Shown: positions 9,740 to 18,870, counted from the stretch's first letter. The stretch is DNA of 64,000 nucleotides from UBA4416 sp963422675 (GCA_963422675.2 CAXVYS010000025.1:150569-214568), one strand, 5' to 3'. Notes: generated by a model not told the origin, from the sequence alone. Translations and numbers: made by a program.

Positions 9740-9772
9740 TATAATTAGTATTTTTGTAAAGTTAAATTTACT

Positions 9773-10183
9773 ATGATTTATATTACCCGCAAAGAACATT
9801 TTAACGCTGCCCACAAATTATTTAACCCTAATTGGAGCGAAGAACAAAATGAAACCGTATTTGGCAAATGTGCCAATAAAAACTGGCATGGCCATAACTA
9901 CGATCTGTTTGTAACCGTAAAAGGAAACATTAATCCGGATACCGGTTTTGTAGTTAACCTCAAAGAACTAAGTACACTCATCAGAAAAGATGTTACTGAA
10001 ATTCTGGACCATAAAAACCTCAACTTAGATGTTGCCGGTATGGCTGTAATGCCCTCTACCGAAAATGTAACTTTGTTTATATGGAATATACTGGCTGATA
10101 AAATAAAAGCAATGGGTGCTCAGTTGCATAGCATTAAGCTTTATGAAACAGAAAGCAATTTTGTAGAATATTTTGGAGAATAA
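9773..10183 (+). CDS. 6-pyruvoyl-tetrahydropterin synthase family, PTPS-II (Cx5HGH) type
   Basis: The 136-residue protein is of the COG0720 pterin synthase family. Zinc ligands are visible as HFNAAHKL and WHGHNY, and the catalytic Cys is in FGKCANKNWHGH. The spacing is C-x5-HGH, as in animal PTPS, whereas QueD (6-carboxy-tetrahydropterin synthase) has C-x3-HGH. DHKNLNLD and the terminal ETESNFVEY also resemble animal PTPS. The likely reaction is dihydroneopterin triphosphate to 6-pyruvoyl-tetrahydropterin. folE, which makes that substrate, starts 41 nt downstream. This favours a tetrahydrobiopterin-like cofactor over queuosine, although automatic annotation would probably call it queD. No 7-cyano-7-deazaguanine genes are nearby. 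Confidence 0.85.
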   Translation: MIYITRKEHFNAAHKLFNPNWSEEQNETVFGKCANKNWHGHNYDLFVTVKGNINPDTGFVVNLKELSTLIRKDVTEILDHKNLNLDVAGMAVMPSTENVTLFIWNILADKIKAMGAQLHSIKLYETESNFVEYFGE

Positions 10184-10224
10184 ACAATTGATTACTTTTA
10201 TTGTTGTCATAAAAAACTTTTAGT

Positions 10225-10851
10225 ATGCTAAACGAAGAATTTGAACATGAATTAAGTGGTTATAAAAAAATAGACCGCTATAATGACAAGCTGGTAGATT
10301 CTATTTCCGATATGTACAAAAACATTTTAGATGATGTGGGAGAAAATCCTCATCGGGAAGGCTTGGTTAAAACCCCTATAAGAGCTGCTAAAGCTATGCA
10401 ATTCTTAACCCAGGGTTATGATCTTGACGCCGCTGAAATATTACGTTCGGCCATGTTCAAAGAAGATTACAGTCAAATGGTAATTGTTAAAGATATTGAA
10501 GTTTACAGCTTATGCGAACATCATTTACTTCCTTTTTTTGGTAAAGCACACATCGCTTACATCCCTAACGGACACATTGTTGGTCTTAGTAAATTGCCAC
10601 GTGTAGTAGATGCTTACGCCCGCAGACTACAGGTACAGGAACGTTTAACAAATGAGATCAGGGATTGTATTCAGGATACGTTAAACCCCTTAGGAGTAGC
10701 TGTAGTAATGGAATGTACACACCTTTGCATGCAGATGCGCGGTGTACAAAAACAAAATAGTGTAACCACTACCTCAGCATTTACAGGAGAATTCTTAAAA
10801 GATACTACCCGCCAGGAATTTATCAGTTTGATCTCTACCAAACTTCACTAA
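10225..10851 (+). CDS. folE: GTP cyclohydrolase I
   Basis: FolE converts GTP to 7,8-dihydroneopterin triphosphate. The 208-residue protein has the expected ENPHREGLVKTPIRAAKA segment, the zinc site (YSLCEHHLLPFFGKAHIAY with Cys and His, and THLCMQMRGVQ with the second Cys), and the allosteric/active-site block GLSKLPRVVDAYARRLQVQE. Its length is normal. It follows the PTPS-II gene on the same strand and probably shares its transcript, so its product may feed a biopterin-like cofactor as well as folate. Confidence 0.95.
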   Translation: MLNEEFEHELSGYKKIDRYNDKLVDSISDMYKNILDDVGENPHREGLVKTPIRAAKAMQFLTQGYDLDAAEILRSAMFKEDYSQMVIVKDIEVYSLCEHHLLPFFGKAHIAYIPNGHIVGLSKLPRVVDAYARRLQVQERLTNEIRDCIQDTLNPLGVAVVMECTHLCMQMRGVQKQNSVTTTSAFTGEFLKDTTRQEFISLISTKLH

Positions 10852-10887
10852 TTCGTTACAGCACCTTTATTATTTGAGCAAATAGTT

Positions 10888-10917
10888 TTTGGGGATATAA
10901 AATATCCCTTATATTTG
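10888..10917 (+). promoter_or_regulatory. Predicted Bacteroidota-type promoter with embedded palindrome
   Basis: TTTG at 10888-10891 and TATATTTG at 10910-10917 match the -33/-7 pattern (TTTG and TAnnTTTG), with an 18-nt spacer inside the reported range. The spacer is almost entirely the perfect inverted repeat GGGATAT-AAA-ATATCCC (10892-10908), which is the position expected of a repressor operator. It would drive the PAS-PP2C gene at 11047 with a leader of about 125 nt. In that leader, a GTG at 10922 opens 26 codons ending in a Cys-rich MWHCCTMR. Whether this is translated is unknown. Confidence 0.45.
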
Positions 10918-11046
10918 CTGCGTGAAAAACACTCCTGTGTATATCAATCGAATTAGCGTTTATCGTAATTGCTTTATGTGGCATTGCTGTACGATGCGTT
11001 AATTTTCTACATTTTCCCAATTTTTTTCTTTTAAAATTTTTCTCAA

Positions 11047-12210
11047 ATGTTTGCAATTGATATACAGGATCAAATCCTGGATAAACTAAATACACTGATT
11101 GTTGTTTTAAACAGCGACGGAAGTATCGACTACGTTAGTAAATCGGCCCAACGATTATTAGGGTATAATTCACAGGATCTTATTGGAAACAATTGGTGGG
11201 AAATGACCCGTTTCTCAAAGCCTGAAGGCGAATTGGTAAAAAACAAAATTCTGGAAGCCTTAAAAAACAAACAGGTTTCGATGCAAACTTTTGAACATGA
11301 ATTAAGAACCTCCGCAGGTGGCAAAAAATGGGTAAACTGGAATGTTTCCTATTTGAATGATGAGCAGTTGATTGGCGTTGGATATGATATCACCGATAAA
11401 AAAAATAATGAAAAAAAACTGATTGACAGTAATAAACGATTGCTGGAAAAGAATAAAGATATTACCGATAGTATCTATTATGCACAACGAATACAACAGT
11501 CGATCCTGCAAACAGGAGAGAAATTGGCAGAATATTTTGATCAGTCATTTTTAATTTATAAACCAAAAGACATTGTGAGTGGCGATTACTACTGGTTTTA
11601 TGAAGATGAACATTACAAATATATTTCGGTTGTAGATTGCACAGGGCATGGCGTACCCGGTGCGATGATGAGCATGGTAGCCAATTCTATTTTTAAAGAA
11701 GTATTTATCAATAAACAAATTACTGATCCGGCTCAGGTTTTAAAAGAACTCGACAAAGAATTGGAAAAAGCCATTAACAGGCATTCGGATGAAGCTTTTA
11801 GCGACGGGATGGATGTATCCCTGATTCGTATTAATAAAGTAACTAATGAATTAGTATTTGCTGGAGCTTTCAGATCGGTGATTATTGCCAGAGCCACTGA
11901 TATTATGGAGTTAAAAGGAAGCCGGTATCCTATTGGCTTTTATTCAGGAATTGAAAAAGAATTTGAAAACACTCTTTTTCAGTTACAAAAAGGCGATTGC
12001 ATTTACCTGTATACCGACGGATTTATTGATCAGTTTGGAGGAGAAAAAAACAAGAAACTCAATAAATTTAATTTTAAAGACCTCTTACAAACCATTAATG
12101 ATATGGGAATGGAAGAACAGGAAGCCTTTTTGGATTACTCTTTTAATAACTGGAAACAGGATAATAACCAAACAGACGATGTACTGGTAATAGGCCTGAA
12201 AATAAATTAA
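11047..12210 (+). CDS. PAS domain-containing PP2C (SpoIIE-type) protein phosphatase
   Basis: The 387-residue soluble protein has a PAS domain at about residues 8-118 (LNTLIVVLNSDGSIDYVS, RLLGYNSQDLIG, then WVNWNVSYL). A short coiled coil with the heptad-like stretch KNKDITDSIYYAQRIQQSIL is at about 130-155, and a SpoIIE/RsbU-type PP2C domain occupies about 165-387. The metal-binding acidic residues are present in VSGDYYWFY, VVDCTGHGVPGAMMS, YTDGFIDQFGG and QTDDVLV. Members dephosphorylate anti-sigma-factor antagonists or similar serine phosphoproteins in response to a sensed signal. No partner anti-sigma gene is adjacent. Its stop codon overlaps that of the converging WbqC gene. Confidence 0.88.
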   Translation: MFAIDIQDQILDKLNTLIVVLNSDGSIDYVSKSAQRLLGYNSQDLIGNNWWEMTRFSKPEGELVKNKILEALKNKQVSMQTFEHELRTSAGGKKWVNWNVSYLNDEQLIGVGYDITDKKNNEKKLIDSNKRLLEKNKDITDSIYYAQRIQQSILQTGEKLAEYFDQSFLIYKPKDIVSGDYYWFYEDEHYKYISVVDCTGHGVPGAMMSMVANSIFKEVFINKQITDPAQVLKELDKELEKAINRHSDEAFSDGMDVSLIRINKVTNELVFAGAFRSVIIARATDIMELKGSRYPIGFYSGIEKEFENTLFQLQKGDCIYLYTDGFIDQFGGEKNKKLNKFNFKDLLQTINDMGMEEQEAFLDYSFNNWKQDNNQTDDVLVIGLKIN

Positions 12211-12812
12211 ACAGTTACCAGCTCAATGGTTTCCAGGCCAATATTAAACAGTGCATCCATGCAGCTTAAATTGGGAGTGAATCCGCTTTTATTTGCAAAC
12301 ACCTGGTAATAGGGTTTTTCAGGACCAGTGGCTACTGTATTCACTCCGCTTAAATTTCTCAGGTCAACCGAATGCTTAGGAGATACTTCAAATTCTGTGG
12401 TAAGAGTTATTTCTTTTTTTATCCTGAGAATATGGAGAATCGCTTTGATAAGTTCCAGATTATATTCGAATAAAAATTCATGTTTGTTTTCATAAAAGGG
12501 TCTTATATCATCTTCAAAAAATTCGAAATAAGGTGAGCTTTTATAGGAACTCGTAATGGTGCGCCAATGTTGATGCTGCCAGTTTTCTGCGTAAGAAATT
12601 CTTTTCTGTGTAATAATTTCTTTTTCAGATTGTTTAAGTAAGGGTATTGTTAATGCTAATTTACCATTAGAGGTAAGGATCTCTGCACGGTTACGGTAGC
12701 TTTGCCTTACAAAATGCTCATGAGCTTCCAAAACAATAGTCTCAGAGTTCAGCAATACTGAAAGATAACTAAGATTAGGCAAATAAGCTGTTGAAAGAAG
12801 AACTGATGGCAT
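12207..12812 (-). CDS. WbqC-like family protein
   Basis: The 201-residue protein matches the WbqC family in its opening (LLSTAYLPNLSYLSVLLNSE), in RQSYRNRAEILTSNGKLALTIPL, and in the YFEFFEDDIRPFYE region. Members are found in polysaccharide loci and next to signal peptidase in Bacteroidota, but the reaction has not been established. It starts 6 nt after the lepB stop, so the two are an operon. The adjacency is conserved in the phylum (general knowledge) and supports the call. The 3' ends of this gene and the PAS-PP2C gene overlap by 4 nt. Confidence 0.85.
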   Translation of the reverse strand: MPSVLLSTAYLPNLSYLSVLLNSETIVLEAHEHFVRQSYRNRAEILTSNGKLALTIPLLKQSEKEIITQKRISYAENWQHQHWRTITSSYKSSPYFEFFEDDIRPFYENKHEFLFEYNLELIKAILHILRIKKEITLTTEFEVSPKHSVDLRNLSGVNTVATGPEKPYYQVFANKSGFTPNLSCMDALFNIGLETIELVTV

Positions 12813-12818
12813 GTGCAG

Positions 12819-13859
12819 TTAATGAATGCTATTAAATAATCGGTTCCAGCGCACACCGGTATGATACAGTTTGTCGGTTGAATACACGATACGGGTGGCT
12901 TTACCGATAATATGATCTTCCGGTACAAAGCCCCAGTGACGGCTATCCTGGGAATTATGACGATTATCTCCCATCATAAAATAATAATTTTGTTTGATCA
13001 CATAAGTAGAAGAAGGTAAATGATTAATGAAAATAGAATCGTTTTTTAATTCCAAAACGTTACCCTCGTAAACGGAAATAATTCGCTCATACAAACAAAG
13101 GTTCAGTGAATCTACATGAATGGTATCGCCCTTTGCAGGGATTTTTATGGAACCGTAATTATCCACGTTCCATTTGTAGTGATTATTAAACGGAAATACA
13201 AACTCATCCCACATTTCTTTCTTTTCTGTATTTTTCTCTATACTTAAAATATAGGTTTTACTTTTTAAGGTATCATACAATTCTTTGGTTAAGGTAAAAG
13301 AATAATCATTGTTGTCGGAGATCTTCCCCCCCTCATTTAAGTGGTAATAGGCCATAAATGCCGAATCTAAAAGCTTATCAGACTTTACATGGTAATTATA
13401 CTGAAGCATTTCTTCCTGATCGGATAACCGGCCATTTACATATACCTGTCCGTTTTCAATTTTTAAACTATCGCCCGCAATGGCTACACAACGTTTCACA
13501 AAATAAGTTCTGTGATCTACAGGGTATTCGTCTTCCTGAGGATAATTAAATACAACAATATCATTACGTTCTACATCCGGACTTCCAAACAAACGCAGGT
13601 AAGGCAATGAAATAAGATCTGAATAAAATTTTTGATTAATAAACGGAATACTTAAGAGCGTTTTAGGTAAACGGGGACCGTAAGAAAGCTTATTGATAAA
13701 CATAAAATCTCCCGTTAATAAACTTTGCTCCATTGAAGGGGAACTTACAGGAGATATTTCGAAAATAAACGTACGAATCACTAACACGCACAGAAAAGAA
13801 ATACCAAGTGCCTTTCCCCACTCAATAATTGTTTTTTTTTGTATAACAGGTCTTTGCAC
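12819..13859 (-). CDS. lepB: Signal peptidase I
   Basis: LepB removes signal peptides from exported proteins. The 346-residue protein has one N-terminal membrane helix (about residues 15-33). The catalytic Ser42 is in SSPSMEQSLLTGD and the general-base Lys near residue 121 is in YFVKRCVAIAGDSL. Box E, MGDNRHNSQDSRHWGFVP, is near the C-terminus. The insert between box D and box E (about 100 residues) makes it longer than proteobacterial LepB, which is usual in Bacteroidota. The active site faces the periplasm. Confidence 0.95.
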   Translation of the reverse strand: MQRPVIQKKTIIEWGKALGISFLCVLVIRTFIFEISPVSSPSMEQSLLTGDFMFINKLSYGPRLPKTLLSIPFINQKFYSDLISLPYLRLFGSPDVERNDIVVFNYPQEDEYPVDHRTYFVKRCVAIAGDSLKIENGQVYVNGRLSDQEEMLQYNYHVKSDKLLDSAFMAYYHLNEGGKISDNNDYSFTLTKELYDTLKSKTYILSIEKNTEKKEMWDEFVFPFNNHYKWNVDNYGSIKIPAKGDTIHVDSLNLCLYERIISVYEGNVLELKNDSIFINHLPSSTYVIKQNYYFMMGDNRHNSQDSRHWGFVPEDHIIGKATRIVYSTDKLYHTGVRWNRLFNSIH

Positions 13860-13981
13860 GTTAAAAGCTTATACTCCAAAGATAACCAAAAAGCTTGTTA
13901 TTTTAAGGCTGGTGAAACAGTAATTATCAATAATAAAAATCAAATGGGATAGGCAAATGGGATGTACCTATAAGTTATATT

Positions 13982-13998
13982 CAACCGCTTTGCGGTTG
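13982..13998. repeat. Short perfect palindrome CAACCGC-TTT-GCGGTTG
   Basis: A 7-bp perfect inverted repeat with a TTT loop sits about 125 nt upstream of lepB. It has no following T run in either direction, so it is not an obvious terminator. Small GC palindromes of this type are often dispersed repeats in Bacteroidota. Only one copy was noticed in this window. Confidence 0.45.
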
Positions 13999-14083
13999 CA
14001 ACACCAGGTATTGGTTGTGTTATTATTACTCCTGTTCAATCTTTTCAGTATTAGGCTAATAATGATAAACAGAATAGTTCCAT

Positions 14084-14113
14084 AAAAAAATCCTCCCATT
14101 TCTGAGAGGATCT
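14084..14113 (-). terminator. Intrinsic terminator of the gene at 14169-14606
   Basis: On the minus strand a hairpin with arms GATCCTCTC and GGGAGGATT (one mismatch) is followed by a run of seven T. It lies about 55 nt past the stop of the hypothetical gene and ends that transcript before lepB. Confidence 0.75.
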
Positions 14114-14168
14114 TAAGCAATTTAAAAAGTTTAACCCTTAATTATCCCTAGTCAATTGCCTTATCTTA

Positions 14169-14606
14169 TTAATTTAAACTTATGGCAGGGATTTTACCTT
14201 CCTGTATAAGTGTTAATGTTTTTTTCTTGTGATCTTCAAAGCTACCAAAAGCCAATGCATCTAACATTTCAGCTCTCGACATATTTGGATTACCAAATTG
14301 TTTTTTAATATCATCAGAGCAACGGTCAACAAATTTCTCAAATTTGTTTGGTGCCCATAAATAATCTTTTTTAATGGCTTCTTTCTCTATTTTAAATTCT
14401 TCCGGTAAACCACCTTCAATTTTCGATTTAATTTCTAAACCTTCGTAAGACTTTGGTAATTGACGGTTATCAAATAAAAACGGTTTCGAAATCATGATCA
14501 CGTGTTTCTTACGTTTCGGATCAATCATTGATAATCCTTCAATTCTAAGTCCCTTTTTTTTAAGGGAACCGAATTTACTTTCGAAGCTTTTTAATATCTC
14601 AAACAT
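14169..14606 (-). CDS. Hypothetical protein, 145 aa
   Basis: I do not recognise a family. The protein is highly charged and Lys-rich, with no signal peptide, no membrane helix and no cysteine motif (one Cys). The N-terminal half contains GLRIEGLSMIDPKRKKHVIMISKP and looks like a small beta-rich fold. The C-terminal half is probably helical (KKQFGNPNMSRAEMLDALA). It has its own terminator and is flanked by AT-rich DNA on both sides, so it is a single-gene unit. Codon use looks like its neighbours. Confidence 0.6.
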   Translation of the reverse strand: MFEILKSFESKFGSLKKKGLRIEGLSMIDPKRKKHVIMISKPFLFDNRQLPKSYEGLEIKSKIEGGLPEEFKIEKEAIKKDYLWAPNKFEKFVDRCSDDIKKQFGNPNMSRAEMLDALAFGSFEDHKKKTLTLIQEGKIPAISLN

Positions 14607-14884
14607 GGCGGTTGCTTTACAGTTATTAACAAAGGTACATCTATAATTGTTAATAACGTAACTTATTAGACGAACAAGGACTATTCCTCTTATTAAAAAA
14701 TGTTTAAAATCGGTTTCTTACCTGTTTATTATGTGTTAATTAAGCGTTAATTAAATTTTAATTAATTGGTTATCAATTGATTAAAATAAAAAACAGATTT
14801 GTTAAAAAAATGGCTTTTAAGCGCCAAGTGAATCCAAAAAATAGTCTTAAATATCGCTTAACCGGTTTTTAATCAAAATTTATA

Positions 14885-14903
14885 AAAAAGCCCTGATTCA
14901 GGC
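14885..14903 (-). terminator. Possible terminator overlapping the ddl stop codon
   Basis: On the minus strand, GCCTG-AAT-CAGGGC (one bulge) overlaps the TGA of the D-Ala-D-Ala ligase gene and is followed by six T. The stem is short, so the call is tentative. The remaining gap up to 14607 is AT-rich (several TTAATTAA-like stretches) and shows no gene. Confidence 0.35.
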
Positions 14904-17627
14904 AATCGGTTTGAGCGTTTTTCGGCCAAATTCCAGGATAGAATCAATAAAATTATAGGGTTTATAGCCATTAATGGCTGCCTGGTGGTAGATACAGGTC
15001 GCAGGTGTCATTCCGGGTAAAGAATTCACTTCAATGAAAATAACTTCCACATGATCGGCATCAAAAATCCTGACAAAGGCATCGATACGACAATAGCCCG
15101 TAATATTTAACACTTTTGCCGCGGCACCTAAAGTCTCCTTTACTTTATCAGAAATCTTCTGACGTTCTTTCGGGTCTCTTGAATAACGGGCTGGTGTAAT
15201 ATTTTGTCCTTGTCCTGCTAAAAATTTCTCTTCCAGACTCAAAATATCCCCTTCTGCCAATGCTTCGGATGCTTCAAACACCTCATACTCCATTTCGCCA
15301 TTTGCATTTAACCTCGTTAACATCCCTCCCGTTACTTCCAGGAAGTGTTTGGCTCCGTTTTTACCAATCAGCTCTTCCACCAATAACACCTGTTTCTGAG
15401 GGAATTCTTCTTTAGGCTTTATATGCAGAGTTTCAGCTGCTTTTGCATCAAACTCTTCCGTAGCCCTGAAAATCAAGGTAGCAAAGGCTTCAAACTCTTC
15501 AAAATTCTTAATTTTCTTCACCGCACTGCTGCAACCATCATCTACCGGTTTTGCAATTAAAGGATAAATAAACTCATGCTGCAAAGATTTTTTAATGGTC
15601 TCTTTATTATTTTTCCAATCTTCGTTGGTGATCAAACAATGTTTTGCCACCAGGAATCCATGCTTCATTAAAATTTCGTTGGTTCTGTACTTATCAATGG
15701 TAATAGAAGAACTTTCTTTACCTGAACCATTGTATGTTAACCCTACTTTTTCCAATTGCTCCTGTATAGCGCCATCCTCGCCCGGCCTTCCATGAAGGGC
15801 AATAAACACCTGTTTTACCAGTTTTGCCAAATCTGTATAAGATATTTTTTTTGGAGCAATTAAATTATCAGGAGATCCATATTTACCGGTGATCGTTTTA
15901 CATTCTGTAATAATCTGTTCCACTACGGGATGGATCTTCCAGTGATCTACTTTGTCTTTAATATCATCTGCATTATCCTTTAACAAAACATTTACAGGAA
16001 TTTGATACATTAAATGATGTGCGTTATCTCCTGTTAAAAAAACAGGAATTGGCGCATATTTTTCGGAAGACGCTAATTTTTCAAAAATATTCCTTCCACT
16101 TTCTACTGAAATATGGCGTTCGGAAGAATAGCCTCCTAATATAACCGCTACGGGAATTTTATTATTGGTAGCATTTTTTTCATTCTGCAAAAACGTATCT
16201 AATTTTTGTAATAACGGTTCGTACGTTGCTGCTCCTTTACTGTTTTTAATACGCTTGCTTAAAGAGGTACGAATAATGTATGTTAAAAACTGAGAAGGTG
16301 TTAAGCCTATTTCCGCTGCCTGGTGGAAGAAGAAAGAAGAAGGCATCATCCCTGAAGTCGTGTTAGGATCATTTAAAAACACTCTTCCGTCTGTACTTAG
16401 AAACCCATCGATACGGGCATAAACATCGAAACACAATTCAGAAAACAAGCGTTCACATTCTTTCCGGATCGCATTAATTTGCTCATCGCTTGCTTCAATA
16501 GGCGTGATCTTACGCGACAATCCTGGTAAATATTTGCTTCTGTAATCAAATAATTCTTTCCCTTTACGGATTTCCGTTGGTGGTAAAGCAATCACCTTGT
16601 TGTTAGAATCGGTATCCTCCAACACGATACACGAAAATTCTTTTCCTTCAATAAAGCTTTCAATAATAACAATACTTTCTCCATCCAATGCTTCCAACAC
16701 AAAGCCTTCGGTTTTATCACAATGATTATTTAAGAAAGAAATCAACTCATATTGGTTATAGAAAATAACCTGTGCCTGGTTATCAATCGGGCTCATATTT
16801 ACAAGGCCCAAATCAATTTTTATAGGCATACCAATGCCTTCACGGATATCCGACAGGGAACGTACAAACTCTATTTTTTCCTGTTCTGATAATTTATTCC
16901 ACTCTGCAGAATCCAGCCATTTTGTAAAGAACGCTTTCTCTACAGCAGCCATAAAATTGTAATTGCTGTCTTCATTAAAGATAGAAATACCGATAGATGA
17001 ACCCTGGTTAGCCGGTTTAATGACCATAGGAAATCCGATATCCGCTTTTGCTTTTTCCCAGATCCCTTTTACTTTTCCATCGATCCAATCTCTTCTGTCA
17101 ATAGTAAAATAAGCAGGGCTATTAAATCCTGCGTTCACCATCAATTTTTTCTGCACACTTTTATCAATGCCAATGGCGCTTGGTAAAATACCACTCCCCG
17201 AATAGGGAATGTGCATATACTCCAATAAACCCTGTATACGCCCATCTTCACCATAAGGACCATGTAATGCCAGAAAAGCAAAATCCATTAAAGAAGCTAA
17301 TTCATGTGCCTCTACTTTTTTACCGATTTTTGAAATTAACTCATCCTGGTGAGTAACACTCAACGCACCAAGGTTTTCGGCGTAGTATTGAAAATCGGTA
17401 TTGCCTGCAGGAATAAAATCTACAGGCGGGTAAAAATCCCTGATGGTTCCTTTGTATACAAAATTCCAGTCGAGCAGCACAAAATTCCCAAAAGAGTCTA
17501 CAAACAACGGAATGGCTTCAAAGACCGATTTATTTAAATTATCATAAACTGTTCTCCCTCCCGCAAAAGAAATTTCGCGCTCCTTTGAACGACCCCCAAA
17601 CAGAATTCCAATTTTTATTTTTGACAT
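14898..17627 (-). CDS. Tandem-fused D-alanine--D-alanine ligase (two Ddl units)
   Basis: Ddl joins two D-Ala using ATP for peptidoglycan precursors. A normal Ddl has about 300-370 residues, whereas this one has 909 from the MSKIKIG start at 17627. Two complete ATP-grasp ligase units follow one another. Unit 1 starts GILFGGRSKEREIS and includes LALHGPYGEDG, KPANQGSSIG and LNDPNTTSGMMP. Unit 2 begins near residue 488 with VAVILGGYSSERHIS and includes IALHGRPGEDG, KPVDDGCSSAV and IEVNSLPGMTP. Both retain the N-terminal Ser/Glu motif, the catalytic Ser region and the Asn metal ligand, so both may be active. They are clearly diverged from each other. Ddl is normally a homodimer, so the fusion may be a covalent heterodimer. 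The frame is open 16 codons upstream of the chosen start, but MSKIKIG gives the canonical N-terminus. Confidence 0.9.
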   Translation of the reverse strand: MSKIKIGILFGGRSKEREISFAGGRTVYDNLNKSVFEAIPLFVDSFGNFVLLDWNFVYKGTIRDFYPPVDFIPAGNTDFQYYAENLGALSVTHQDELISKIGKKVEAHELASLMDFAFLALHGPYGEDGRIQGLLEYMHIPYSGSGILPSAIGIDKSVQKKLMVNAGFNSPAYFTIDRRDWIDGKVKGIWEKAKADIGFPMVIKPANQGSSIGISIFNEDSNYNFMAAVEKAFFTKWLDSAEWNKLSEQEKIEFVRSLSDIREGIGMPIKIDLGLVNMSPIDNQAQVIFYNQYELISFLNNHCDKTEGFVLEALDGESIVIIESFIEGKEFSCIVLEDTDSNNKVIALPPTEIRKGKELFDYRSKYLPGLSRKITPIEASDEQINAIRKECERLFSELCFDVYARIDGFLSTDGRVFLNDPNTTSGMMPSSFFFHQAAEIGLTPSQFLTYIIRTSLSKRIKNSKGAATYEPLLQKLDTFLQNEKNATNNKIPVAVILGGYSSERHISVESGRNIFEKLASSEKYAPIPVFLTGDNAHHLMYQIPVNVLLKDNADDIKDKVDHWKIHPVVEQIITECKTITGKYGSPDNLIAPKKISYTDLAKLVKQVFIALHGRPGEDGAIQEQLEKVGLTYNGSGKESSSITIDKYRTNEILMKHGFLVAKHCLITNEDWKNNKETIKKSLQHEFIYPLIAKPVDDGCSSAVKKIKNFEEFEAFATLIFRATEEFDAKAAETLHIKPKEEFPQKQVLLVEELIGKNGAKHFLEVTGGMLTRLNANGEMEYEVFEASEALAEGDILSLEEKFLAGQGQNITPARYSRDPKERQKISDKVKETLGAAAKVLNITGYCRIDAFVRIFDADHVEVIFIEVNSLPGMTPATCIYHQAAINGYKPYNFIDSILEFGRKTLKPIA

Positions 17628-17787
17628 AGTAAGATGCTCTTGATTTATGAGTGAATAGTTTAATATACTAAACACTATTTAGACTTTAAAGTTAATGCAG
17701 TTATAGAAAAAACGGGCTAGCCAAAGAAGAAACTATGAACCAAAGAATGTTAATTTTTAACTCTCAGAATTCCCCGGGGTTTCTAAA

Positions 17788-18870
17788 TTAAAAACACTCA
17801 CCAATGGTAAAGTAAAACCCTTTATTATAGCTGTCGGAATAACCATAATCTACTCTTAAATTGAGTTGTTCCTTTTCGAGAATAGACAACCTTAAGCCAC
17901 CACCAAAACTATATTTAACTGATCCCGAATTAATATCCTTAGGTTTATTGTAAACATCTCCAAAACCACCAAACACACAGGCGCTCAACCGCCAGATAAT
18001 AGGCGCGCGGTATTCTGCAATGACCGAATACATGGAATTATCCCTGTACCTTCCCTGGTAAAACCCTCTTAAATTACCGGCTCCCCCAAGCGTTGCCATT
18101 GAACGAAAGGGTGTATTTCCAAACGTGGAGTAATTATATAACTGGCAGGCTATAATGTGTTTTTGAAAGACTTTTTTAAACAGACGTACCTCAGCCGTCC
18201 ACTTATTAAAGGAATAATCAGATACACATCCTTTGTTATAGGTGGTGAACTGCGTTTGCAAAAACACGCCTTTTGTTGGCCAAAATGTAGAGTTACGCGT
18301 ATCATAACTCGCCGTTACCCCCAGCCCTAAAATATTGTAATTTGATTTGCCGTAAAACGACGTCGAATCCATTAAGCCACCTTCGATGTAATTCACTTTA
18401 AAAATATTTTGAAAGTCCTCCAGTACCCCTAAAAATACATGTTTGGAGAATTTCTTTTTGATATGTGTTGTGATATTAAAATTCTCGAATACGTATTTTT
18501 CCTCGCCTGTATTTTTACTGTATTGGCCAATGCCCCAGAATTTATCAGGGAAATAGCTATGTGTTATATTGAAATAAAGAATGTACGTTTCTTTTGGAAA
18601 ATAAACAGTGGCATCAATAGATTGAATATTTTGTTGGCGCTGAGAAAAAATCCCTATAGCCTGTACAATCGACATACGGGTAAGGCTATCGTTTTTATGA
18701 CTTGTTCTAAAAGAAACGGAACCTGACAGGCCATATGCCCAACCGGTTTCCGGTGTACGAAACAAGGTAGGAATTACAAGGTAATTAACTCTCCTGGCTG
18801 TATCGGTTTTAAATTGTGCATATAACACAACCGGGAAACACAAAACGAGTATGAGGAGTTTTAGAGGCAT
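17788..18870 (-). CDS. BamA/TamA-like outer-membrane beta-barrel protein
   Basis: The 360-residue protein has a signal peptide ending around VVLYAQ and then repeated amphipathic beta strands ending in an aromatic residue (FYFTIGECF). Near residue 268 it has GGAGNLRGFYQGRYRD, the L6-loop (V/I)RG(F/Y) motif of the Omp85 superfamily. No POTRA domains are visible, because the barrel begins almost directly after the signal peptide. It therefore resembles the small surface-antigen-like members rather than the essential BamA. The function is unknown, possibly insertion or transport across the outer membrane. Confidence 0.8.
   Translation of the reverse strand: MPLKLLILVLCFPVVLYAQFKTDTARRVNYLVIPTLFRTPETGWAYGLSGSVSFRTSHKNDSLTRMSIVQAIGIFSQRQQNIQSIDATVYFPKETYILYFNITHSYFPDKFWGIGQYSKNTGEEKYVFENFNITTHIKKKFSKHVFLGVLEDFQNIFKVNYIEGGLMDSTSFYGKSNYNILGLGVTASYDTRNSTFWPTKGVFLQTQFTTYNKGCVSDYSFNKWTAEVRLFKKVFQKHIIACQLYNYSTFGNTPFRSMATLGGAGNLRGFYQGRYRDNSMYSVIAEYRAPIIWRLSACVFGGFGDVYNKPKDINSGSVKYSFGGGLRLSILEKEQLNLRVDYGYSDSYNKGFYFTIGECF

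Larger units (their letters stand above)
13860..14168. other. Intergenic region of about 309 nt between lepB and a hypothetical gene
   Basis: This gap upstream of lepB holds a short palindrome (13982-13998) and a minus-strand terminator (14084-14113), both listed separately. The rest is AT-rich with no reading frame that I can support and no recognisable RNA. The lepB promoter should lie in its left half. Confidence 0.5.

Noticed and set aside
9740..9814. Longer mqnB start
   Set aside because: It would overlap the divergent pterin synthase start and adds a non-conserved N-terminus.
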